From the NCBI GenBank assembly GCA_963724065.1, contig CAVRTB010000003.1, positions 1-64,000 on the forward strand: a stretch of 64,000 nucleotides of DNA, written 5' to 3'. Below are positions 11,882 to 19,406 of the stretch, one piece after another. The position numbers and the translations under genes are program-made. Origin of the DNA: DASRIA01 sp963724065. Its GTDB lineage: Bacteria; Actinomycetota; Thermoleophilia; Solirubrobacterales; JBBDJG01. How positions within the stretch are numbered: the first letter of the stretch is position 1; each line of letters begins with the position of its first letter. Under the pieces are notes generated by a model that had not been told where the DNA came from, searched no databases, and saw only the letters and a program-made list of their open reading frames with translations.

Positions 11882-13351
11882 ATGCGACGAAACGCAGCCG
11901 TACTCGTCATCGACGACGAAGAAGTGATGCGGGATATTCTGGGCACGCTGCTGGAGCGCGAAGGCTACAGCGTGCGCCTGGCCTCGTCTGGCCAGGAAGG
12001 TCTTGATCTCGCCAAATCCCTGCCGTTCGACGCCGTGATCGTCGACGTGATGATGCCGGGCATCGACGGGCTGCAGGTCCTCGAAGAGCTGAAGAAGCAC
12101 GACGAAGAACTGCCGGTCCTGATGATCACCGCCTACGCGTCGATGGAAAGCGCGATCGCGGCGATGAAGAAGGGCGCCTTCGACTACATCACCAAGCCGT
12201 TCAAGAACGACGAGGTGCTGATCGTCCTGCAGAACGCGATCGAGCGGCGCCAGCTGGTGGCCGAAAACGTCTCGCTGCGCCAGAACCTGCAGTCGCGGTA
12301 CCACAAGTTCTCCGGCATCATCGGCAAGAGCAGCCGGATGAAGCAGGTCTTCGATCTGATCATCCAGGCGGCGCCGAGCCGTTCCACCATCCTCATCACC
12401 GGCGAGAGCGGCACGGGTAAGGAGTTGGTGGCGCGCGCCATTCACCAGAACTCCGCGCGCAGCGAGAAGTCGTTCGTTGCCGTGAACTCAGGCAACCTGC
12501 CGCCCGACCTGCTGGAATCCACGCTCTTCGGGCACGTGAAGGGCGCGTTCACCGGCGCGGTCTACCCGAAGAAGGGCATGTTCGACCTTGCCGACAAGGG
12601 CAGCATCTTCTTCGATGAAATCGGCAACGTCCCGATTGAAACGCAGGCCAAGTTGCTGCGGGTCATGCAGGAACGCGAGTTCATGCGGCTGGGCGGGATG
12701 GAAACGATTCGCGTCGACGTCCGCATCATCGCCGCGACCAACGTCGACCTGAAGCACGAGATGGAGGAAGGGCGGTTCCGCGAGGATCTGTACTACCGCC
12801 TGCACGTCATCAGCATCCACCTGCCGGCGTTGCGCGAACGGCGCGACGACGTGCCGTTGCTCGTGCAGCATTTCCTTGAAAAGTACGGGGAGGAAAACGC
12901 CCGCAAGAACATCGAGATCTCGCCAGAGGCCCTCGACCTGTTGATGGAATACGACTGGCCGGGCAACGTCCGCGAGCTCGAGAACGTGATCGAGCGCGCC
13001 GTCGTGCTGTGCACCGGCACGCGCATCGGGCCGGACCTGATTCCCGAGCACGTGCGCAAGAATCCCGCGTTCCAGATCCCGCATGTCGTCATGCCGGCCG
13101 ACGGCATCTCGCTCAAGGACGTGACGGTCGCCTACGAGCGGCAGTGGATCGAATCGGCGCTCGAAGCGGCTGGTGGTGTGCAGAAGCGCGCCGCGGAGCT
13201 GTTGCGGATCAAGCCGACGACGCTCAACGAAATGATCAAGCGCTACGACATTCGTCCCCGCCGCAAGAAGGCATCGTCCGGTGTGACCGAGCCTGACAAC
13301 GGCGGCACCGAAAACGGCGACGAGTTAGAGCCGGTCGGCGAAGTCGAATAG
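11882..13351 (+). CDS. Sigma-54-dependent NtrC-family response regulator
   Basis: 489 residues, intact. Receiver domain (VLVIDDEEVMRDILG; phospho-Asp in AVIVDVMMPGIDG; Lys in ITKPFKND). AAA+ domain with Walker A GESGTGKELVARAIH, the sigma-54 contact loop GAFTGA, Walker B IFFDEIGN and RIIAATNVDL. C-terminal Fis-type helix-turn-helix (AAGGVQKRAAELLRIKPTTL). It activates RpoN promoters when phosphorylated, presumably by the kinase ending 2 bases upstream. Its presence argues that the host has sigma-54, which actinobacteria generally lack. Targets are unknown. Confidence 0.95.
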   Translation: MRRNAAVLVIDDEEVMRDILGTLLEREGYSVRLASSGQEGLDLAKSLPFDAVIVDVMMPGIDGLQVLEELKKHDEELPVLMITAYASMESAIAAMKKGAFDYITKPFKNDEVLIVLQNAIERRQLVAENVSLRQNLQSRYHKFSGIIGKSSRMKQVFDLIIQAAPSRSTILITGESGTGKELVARAIHQNSARSEKSFVAVNSGNLPPDLLESTLFGHVKGAFTGAVYPKKGMFDLADKGSIFFDEIGNVPIETQAKLLRVMQEREFMRLGGMETIRVDVRIIAATNVDLKHEMEEGRFREDLYYRLHVISIHLPALRERRDDVPLLVQHFLEKYGEENARKNIEISPEALDLLMEYDWPGNVRELENVIERAVVLCTGTRIGPDLIPEHVRKNPAFQIPHVVMPADGISLKDVTVAYERQWIESALEAAGGVQKRAAELLRIKPTTLNEMIKRYDIRPRRKKASSGVTEPDNGGTENGDELEPVGEVE

Positions 13352-13354
13352 CGG

Positions 13355-13513
13355 CTACAGGAACGGCCGCAGCAAGACGCGGCCGATGGCGCGCCAGCTC
13401 TCAGACTGCTCGAGCAACACCCGCGGGAAGCCGAGCATCATCACCGCGCTGCAGATCGCGCCATGCACGTGCCTCACGAGGCGTCTCCACGGCCACGAGC
13501 TGGAGTGAGCCAT
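13355..13513 (-). CDS. Possible 52-residue basic small protein
   Basis: An ATG-to-TAG frame on the minus strand encodes MAHSSSWPWRRLVRHVHGAI and ends with WRAIGRVLLRPFL. It has a hydrophobic centre (AICSAVMMLGFPRVLLEQ) flanked by Trp/Arg. It fills the gap between the response regulator and the asparaginase gene, convergent with the regulator. No family is recognised and no clear ribosome-binding site is seen; it could be a gene remnant or non-coding. Confidence 0.3.
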   Translation of the reverse strand: MAHSSSWPWRRLVRHVHGAICSAVMMLGFPRVLLEQSESWRAIGRVLLRPFL

Positions 13514-13534
13514 TCGCTTGCGGGGCGCAGGGTA

Positions 13535-13553
13535 GCACCAGTCGAGCTGGTGC
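13535..13553 (-). terminator. Hairpin downstream of asparaginase gene
   Basis: GCACCAG / CTGGTGC, a perfect 7-bp stem with a 5-base loop, 21 bases beyond the asparaginase stop. There is no strong U-tract, so only a candidate. Confidence 0.4.
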
Positions 13554-13574
13554 AGCTTCGCTTAGAATCGTCGA

Positions 13575-14645
13575 TTAGTACTCGCTGAAAATCCGGCGGA
13601 TCTCCTTCGGGTCGCTGGTCTTCGTCAGCGCCAGCATCAACAGGATGCGTGCTTTCTGCGGGTTGAGCGTGTCGCTCGGAATAATACCCAAGGCGTCGTA
13701 TTCCGCGGTGGCGATCACGCGCCCGTTGCCGACGCGGCTCGATCGCACGAGCGCCGGCCGTGACGCCGCCGGCATCGCCGCCACTTCTTTCAAGATCGCT
13801 TCTTCAAACACCGACAGCGCGCCGTTGCCGGTGCCGGCGAACACAATGCCCTTCGCGCCGCCGGTGATTGCCGCGCGAATCATCGCCGCATCCGGCTCGA
13901 CATACGAATAGAGAATCGACACTTTCGGCAACATCGTCAACGTCGTGATATCGAATTCAGAGTTCGCGGTGTGACGCTTGGTCGTCGATCGATAGAAGCT
14001 GACCTTGTCTTCGTCGATGTAGCCGAGCAATCCGAGCTCGGGCGCCCTGAACGTTTCCACCCGCAGCGTGTTGGTCTTGGTCGTGTCGCGGGCCGCGTTG
14101 ATCTCGTCGTTAAGGACGATCAACCCGCCTTTACCCCTGGCGTCAGGCGAGATGGCGGTCCGGACGGCGTTCAGCAGATTCAGCGGTCCGTCGGCGCTCA
14201 TCGCCGTTGACGGCCGCATCGAGCCGACCAGCACCACGGGTTTGTCGGATCGGACCGTCAGGTTGAGAAAGTACGCCGTCTCCTCGAGGGTATTGGTCCC
14301 GGACGTGATCACGAACCCCGCGACCGTTGGCGTCTCGGAAATGATTTTCTGGATCCGCTTCGCCAGCGTCAGCCAGTTCTCGATCGTGATGTCGGAGCTG
14401 TTGACGTTGACGATCTGCTCAACGCGCACGTCGGCGATCTGCGCGATCTGCGGCACCGCCTTGACGAGCTGCTCGCCGAGAATCGCGCCGGGTTTGTAAT
14501 TCGACAGGTCGGTGGACGACGACCCAGAGCCGGCGATCGTGCCGCCGGTCGACAGGACATAGACGATCGGCTTCGCGGGTTGCGCGGAAGACCCGGTCGT
14601 TACGAACAGGGCGAACACGATGGCGGCAAGAATTCGCATCTTCAT
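13575..14645 (-). CDS. ansB: Secreted L-asparaginase, type II-like
   Basis: 356 residues, intact. Hydrolyses asparagine to aspartate and ammonia, here probably in the periplasm given the signal peptide MKMRILAAIVFALFVTTGSS ahead of AQP. First active-site motif VLSTGGTIAGS (nucleophilic Thr); second motif SGTNTLEETAYFLNLTV, where many type II enzymes have HGTDTMEET, so the substrate-binding Asp is replaced by Asn. Further marks are VGSMRPSTAMSADGP and the C-terminal AGTGNGALS. It is the last gene of the long minus-strand block, 9 bases after the M28-like gene. Some relatives carry a similar GTN variant, so activity is still likely; substrate preference is uncertain. Confidence 0.88.
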   Translation of the reverse strand: MKMRILAAIVFALFVTTGSSAQPAKPIVYVLSTGGTIAGSGSSSTDLSNYKPGAILGEQLVKAVPQIAQIADVRVEQIVNVNSSDITIENWLTLAKRIQKIISETPTVAGFVITSGTNTLEETAYFLNLTVRSDKPVVLVGSMRPSTAMSADGPLNLLNAVRTAISPDARGKGGLIVLNDEINAARDTTKTNTLRVETFRAPELGLLGYIDEDKVSFYRSTTKRHTANSEFDITTLTMLPKVSILYSYVEPDAAMIRAAITGGAKGIVFAGTGNGALSVFEEAILKEVAAMPAASRPALVRSSRVGNGRVIATAEYDALGIIPSDTLNPQKARILLMLALTKTSDPKEIRRIFSEY

Positions 14646-14654
14646 TCTCCAGAA

Positions 14655-15837
14655 CTATCGAATCGAAATCGCGCCGGCCTTCGCCAACCGATCGAAGTAA
14701 TCGGTCACCACCGGCAGGGCAATCGGGCTGAATTCGGCCGACACGGCATCGCGAATATCGCTGATCGTCCGCTTGCCGTCGATGAAGTTGCCGAGCTCGT
14801 AAACGATGAGGTCCACGTTTTCAAATTTCAGGAATGCCGTCGGCAGTTCGCCCTTCGGCAACGGTCCCGCGCTGGTCCGCGAGGGGACACGCCGATCGTC
14901 GCCACCACGTCCGCGAATGCGCTCGGCAGCGGGCACAAATGGCGAACTGGTGATGCCAATGCTGGTCCACACGCTGGTGATGCCCTTCTCCATGTCGAGG
15001 ATGCGGCTGTGCAGCATCGGATCGACAGGCGAGGGCATGAATCGCTCGAACGAACGCATCCGGCGCTGCTCGCGCTCGATCGCCTGGCCGAACATGATCA
15101 GGACCTCGGCACTCGCGCGCTGTTGATTGCCCATCTGGGCGACCGCCTTGCGGCCGTCTTCAGCGAGGCGGGCATGCGCGCCGACGGTGAGGTGCGAAAG
15201 CATCGCTTCCGCCCCGCCGTTCGGCAGCGTCGCCAGAAAGTAAGCGGACGAGGCGGCGATAAACGCCGCATGCTGATTTGACATCGAGCTGTTGGCCACG
15301 AGGGTGGTCGTCGGCACTCCGTAGCCTTCCAACGGGAGTTGACCAAGCCACTCGTATGGGCGCGCTTCGACGACGATCGGATACTGCTTGCTGAAGACCT
15401 CGACGACTTCATCGCCGATTCCAGCGCTCGACCACAGACCTCGGAGGATCTGCAGTGGACGATCCGTCGATTGCGCGACGTGAATCGCCGCCCGAACTCG
15501 AGAAACTGTGGCGCTCTCAAATACTGCGGTGACCTGGATCTTGCGTGTCGGCCTGGCAATGCGCTTCGAAGTGATCAGCGAGTTGAGCTTTTGAGCGGCC
15601 TGCAACGCAACCTGGCAGCCATCGAGGGCACACGTGAGCCAAAGCTCGCCGGCTCCTGGATCGGTTCCTTCGATCGTATGGACCGCGCCTTCGATGGAAT
15701 GCAACCCGATCGGACTCGTCGGCTCCTCGTAGATCGCTTTGACGATCGCCGGCTCGAGCAACGTCTCCGCGGGCGTCAGCGGCACCCGCGGCCCGAATTG
15801 AGCGATCGAGCAATGCGGCGGCGAGAATGAACTTCAT
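14655..15837 (-). CDS. M28-peptidase-like protein lacking obvious metal ligands
   Basis: About 393 residues. The intact frame from a GTG at 15785 is extended to an ATG at 15837 (MKFILAAAL) if one indel near 15800 is assumed. The segment HTIEGTDPGAGELWLTCALD aligns by eye with the part of M28 aminopeptidases that normally reads GTDP followed by a His/Asp metal site, but the His-x-Asp pair is absent. Later, AAFIAASSAYFLATLPNGGA and DGKRTISDIRDAVSAEFSPI resemble C-terminal parts of acidobacterial M28 proteins. It may be a degenerate, non-catalytic relative. It lies between a glycosyltransferase (6 bases upstream) and asparaginase (9 bases downstream). Confidence 0.45.
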
Positions 15838-15842
15838 AAAAC

Positions 15843-17080
15843 TCAGCGCCGCAAGGATCCGATCAGCTTGTCGTACTTCGACATGATCACGTCCCAGCGG
15901 TAATTGCGCTTGATGTATTCCTTGCCGTTTCGACCCATGCGGTCGCGCATTCGTTCATCGGTCAGCAGCAACTTTGTGCATTCGATGAACTCATCGCGAT
16001 CCTGGTAGAACAGGCCGGCATTGCTCTTCGTGCAATGCTCGACCAGGACGTCCGCCCGCGCGTTGCAGAGCACCGGCGTGCCGACCGCCATCGCCTCGAG
16101 CGCCAGCAGCGACAGGCTCTCCAGCGGCGATGGCACGACCACGATCGTCGCCGCCTCGAGCGCCTGCAGGCGTTCGCGCTCCGACAGCAGGCCGGCAAAC
16201 CTGACCCACGGTACCTCTGGCAGCTGCATCAGCTTGACGCCCATCAGTGCGAGCTGCGCGTCGCCGCCTTGTTCCTTGTAGCTGGTGAAGTACTCGATCA
16301 GCTCCTCGCAGCCTTTGCCGGCGTCGATCCGGCCGCCATAGAGGAGGAATTGTCCCTGCAACCGATGGCGGCGGCGGAACTGCGCGCCGCGGGCTCGCAG
16401 ATGCGGCGCGAGCCGTTTGTGGATTTCATCCTCGTCTTCCGGCTCGGGATCGTCCGGCTGCGCGCCATCCTGCAGCAGGTCCACGCCGCAGCCGACGGTT
16501 TCCTCGGCGGCCGATCGAAATTCGAACGTCGTCTTGAGGAAATTCTTTTCGACTTCGGTGTTGAAGGCCACCGCGGCGGCCTTCTTGAACATCTCTTGGT
16601 AGATCGACAGGTGGATCGCCGGCTCGTTGTGGGCGGTGGGCACCAGGATGCTGCGCGACGGATCGATGTCCATGCCAGCACCGTCGGAGCATAGAGATAG
16701 GTGAAAAAAATCAGCGCGTCGTATTGGCGATGCTTCTGCTGCAGGTATTCGATCAACGCCGGCGACCATGGCCCCTGCTGCTCGAGCCAGGACATCTCGT
16801 CGTCGCGCGTGTGCGGGTTGTGGAAAATCCAGTCCGAATACTGGTTGAACGACGCGATGTCGCGCGTGCGCGCATTCTTGAACCGGCGCACCGTGACGCC
16901 GCGAATGCGGTCGTTGCCTTCGGGATACTCGTTCTCCCAGGTGATGTAGTCACGGGCGCAGGTGGTCAGCACTTCGACGTCGTGCTTGGCCGCCAGCCGT
17001 TCGGCAATCAGCCGGCAGTGATACTCGGACCCGCCCAGAATTTCGGCGCCGTATCGCTGAACGATAAACGCAATCTTCAC
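15843..17080 (-). CDS. Glycosyltransferase family 4-like (copy D; one frameshift)
   Basis: About 412 residues. Probable retaining GT-B fold enzyme that moves a sugar from a nucleotide-sugar to a lipid-linked acceptor in the cytoplasm. The N-terminus MKIAFIVQRYGAEILGGSEY carries the Gly-rich acceptor loop. After an indel near 16,690 the donor domain has FLLYGGRIDAGKGCEELIEY and the E-x7-E motif in PLESLSLLALEAMAVGTPVL. The start overlaps the preceding gene by 4 bases. It is a clear paralogue of the enzyme at 19407-21077 (QRYGA, LTTCA, SWLEQQGP/AWLDAEGP). Sugar specificity cannot be told. Confidence 0.87.
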
Positions 17081-18135
17081 GATGTCAGCCTTTCAAGCTC
17101 TTTACGGATGCGGTCGTCGCCGAAGTCGGCGAGCCGGGCGCGTTGCCCGGCAATGACCTGCTTCCGCAAACTGTCGTTGTAGGCGAGCTCACCAAGAAGC
17201 TCCGCCGCATATTCGAGATCCTTCGGTGCGAACTGCACGCCGGCCCCGCCCAGGGTGTCGGGAACCGCCGTCGATGCATAGGCCAGCACGGGCACGTCCG
17301 CGGCCATCGCTTCGAGCAAGGGCACGCAGAAACCTTCGTGTTCGGACAGCGAAATGTAAACGCTGGCCGTGCGGTAATACGTCGCGAGATCTTCATCCGG
17401 CACCGGGCCGGTGAAGATGAACCGGCCCTGCGGCATGCGATACCGCTCGAGCAGCTCGCGAATCGCCAGGTAGTAGCGCGGCGTCGCATCGGTCTTGCCG
17501 ACGAACACGAACCGATACTGCTCGTCGACGTACCGCTTGTAGTGCTCGGCCAGCTTGATGTGGTCTTCGATCTTCTTGTTCGGGACGATGCGGCCGACGA
17601 ACAGGAAGTTGAGCCAGCCATTTTCGCTGAGCAGATCCTCGAGCGCCGGCCGGCGCGGCGCATTCGTAATGCGCTCGGTATCGACGGCGATCGGAAACAC
17701 CCCGGTGTTCGAAAACCCGAGGTCCGCGAGCTCCTGGCGGTTGTATTCCGAATCGCCGAGCGCGATGTCGGTGTGGCCGACCAGGCTCTTCAGGTCCTCG
17801 CGGCCGAGCATGGCGAGCCTGAAAATATTGGCGTCGTAGCCGGCAAAGAAGTGCGCGGGCGTAACGTTGTGATACTGCAGCACTCGGCCCGACGGCAGCT
17901 TGGCAAACGCCGCCGTCATCGGCGACACGAGTGCGAAGTGAAAAATCGTCAACTGGCCGCGCGTCGCGCCCGCATCCTGCCAGTCGATCACATCGCCGCG
18001 CAGATCGTCATCGATCGTCATGGCGTAGATGTCCGACTGGTGTCCCATGCCGCGCAGCAGCGTGCGAACGCGCCTCGCCGAGTCGCCGATCGCGTCGCCC
18101 TTGTGCGCCGCCGGGACCCACTGGTTAACGACCAT
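17077..18135 (-). CDS. Glycosyltransferase family 4-like (copy C)
   Basis: 352 residues from MVVNQWVPAAHKGDAIGDSA. The ATG at 18135 was chosen because the upstream part of the frame is shadow sequence; it overlaps the preceding gene by 11 bases. Nucleotide-sugar domain: NFLFVGRIVPNKKIEDHIKL and the E-x7-E motif in SEHEGFCVPLLEAMAADVPV. Its nearest relative in the window is the next upstream gene (shared DAIG, ALGDSEYNRQEL, NKxxED), suggesting a tandem duplication. Intact frame. Expected to act in the cytoplasm on the same glycan as its neighbours. Confidence 0.9.
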   Translation of the reverse strand: MVVNQWVPAAHKGDAIGDSARRVRTLLRGMGHQSDIYAMTIDDDLRGDVIDWQDAGATRGQLTIFHFALVSPMTAAFAKLPSGRVLQYHNVTPAHFFAGYDANIFRLAMLGREDLKSLVGHTDIALGDSEYNRQELADLGFSNTGVFPIAVDTERITNAPRRPALEDLLSENGWLNFLFVGRIVPNKKIEDHIKLAEHYKRYVDEQYRFVFVGKTDATPRYYLAIRELLERYRMPQGRFIFTGPVPDEDLATYYRTASVYISLSEHEGFCVPLLEAMAADVPVLAYASTAVPDTLGGAGVQFAPKDLEYAAELLGELAYNDSLRKQVIAGQRARLADFGDDRIRKELERLTS

Positions 18136-19399
18136 CGCCGTCCAGAGGCTTGTCCTGAGCGACGCTCGCGCCTTTTGCGCGAGCGGAGTCGAAGGGCTCC
18201 GAGGGCAGCGCGAGGAACGCCGACGGGCGGTACTGCTTGATCTCGTCGTACTCTTCCGCCAGATCGACCTGATCCCAGAAATCGAATGCCACGGGCGGAT
18301 GTTCGCGGCGCGGCGCCGCCAGCACGGTGTCGATGTGGCGGAGCAGCGTCCCGCCGAAATCCTTGGCGGCCAGCCGATCGAGGGCCGCGTACTGCCCGGC
18401 GACGATCTGGCTCGCAATGTCCGGATCGTCGACCACCGCGTTGATCAAACCGGCGACGTGCATCGGATTCTTGTCCGTATACAACACGCCCGCGCCGTCC
18501 ATGGTGGACGGCACCGCGGTCGCGGCATACGCCAGCACCGGCACGCCCATGTGGAACGACTCGACCAGCGGCACACAGAAGCCTTCGTGCTCGCTCGCGC
18601 ACACGAAGGCGTCGGCGAGCTCGTAGTAGGCGGTGAGCTCTTCGTTCGTCACGTGCCCGATCAGGTGCACATCGGCGGCGCCAACGCGCGCGATGAAGTT
18701 GTGCAGCATCGTCAGGTAGCGTTCGAAGCCGGAGTGCGCGCCGACCAGCAGCAGTCTCGATTTCGGGTTGAAGTACGTCTTGTAAGCGTGGAAGAAGCGA
18801 ATAACGTCTTCGAGTCGCTTGTTCGGGATCACGCGGCCGACGAACAGCAGGTTGACCCAGTCGTCATCGAACGCGCCGGCAAACGTGTAATCCGCGGGCC
18901 CCTTCAGATGATCGAAATCGGGCACCACATCCAGCACGCCGGTTGGCGAAAACCCGAGCGCTTCGAGCTCCTGGCGGTTGTAGTCCGAATCACCAAGGGC
19001 GAGATCGCAGCGCGATTTGTAGAGCGCCAGCTCGCGGCGGCCCCTGAAGCACAGCCGCACCAGCTCCTTGTTGACGTCGACAAAATATTCCGGTGGCGTG
19101 ATGTTGTGGTACACGAGCACCATGCGATCGGGCAGCGCGTAGGCCAGGCGCGAAGCGCGTGAGCCGATCGAAAAGTGGTGGATCAGGATGTTGTCGGGAT
19201 GACTCGCATCGCCGAGGTCGCGATAATCCTGGGTCAGGTGCTCCAGCCGCGAGTCCGCCGTCTGAACAAAAATCTCCGAGTGGTAGCCGGCGTTGCGCAG
19301 CACGCGCTGAATGCCCAGCACCTCGTGACCGATGGCATCCCCGTAGCCAAGGGTCGCGAGCACCTGGTGGATGGCAACGTTCTGTGTCATCTGCGCCAT
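18125..19399 (-). CDS. Glycosyltransferase family 4-like (copy B), C-terminus rewritten by a palindromic repeat
   Basis: 424 residues from MAQMTQNVAIHQVLATLGYG, or 421 from the second Met at 19390. Acceptor domain LVYHNITPPEYFVDVNKELV; donor domain NLLFVGRVIPNKRLEDVIRF; E-x7-E motif in SEHEGFCVPLVESFHMGVPV. The last ~20 residues (EPFDSARAKGASVAQDKPLD) are encoded by a mobile-type palindromic repeat, so the original C-terminus has been replaced or extended. It overlaps the next gene's start by 11 bases. Paralogue of the enzyme at 17077-18135. Confidence 0.9.
   Translation of the reverse strand: MAQMTQNVAIHQVLATLGYGDAIGHEVLGIQRVLRNAGYHSEIFVQTADSRLEHLTQDYRDLGDASHPDNILIHHFSIGSRASRLAYALPDRMVLVYHNITPPEYFVDVNKELVRLCFRGRRELALYKSRCDLALGDSDYNRQELEALGFSPTGVLDVVPDFDHLKGPADYTFAGAFDDDWVNLLFVGRVIPNKRLEDVIRFFHAYKTYFNPKSRLLLVGAHSGFERYLTMLHNFIARVGAADVHLIGHVTNEELTAYYELADAFVCASEHEGFCVPLVESFHMGVPVLAYAATAVPSTMDGAGVLYTDKNPMHVAGLINAVVDDPDIASQIVAGQYAALDRLAAKDFGGTLLRHIDTVLAAPRREHPPVAFDFWDQVDLAEEYDEIKQYRPSAFLALPSEPFDSARAKGASVAQDKPLDGDGR
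18149..18202. repeat. Palindromic repeat inside a coding 3' end (long form)
   Basis: Contains CTTGTCCTGAGCGA on the left and GCGGAGTCGAAGGGCTC on the right, with a perfect 7-bp hairpin between them (CTCGCGC / GCGCGAG, loop CTTTT). A short form sharing CCTGAGC and GGAGTCGAAGG lies at 19479-19504. It encodes the FDSA...QDK tail of the host gene. Confidence 0.65.
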
Positions 19400-19406
19400 C
19401 TGCGGC

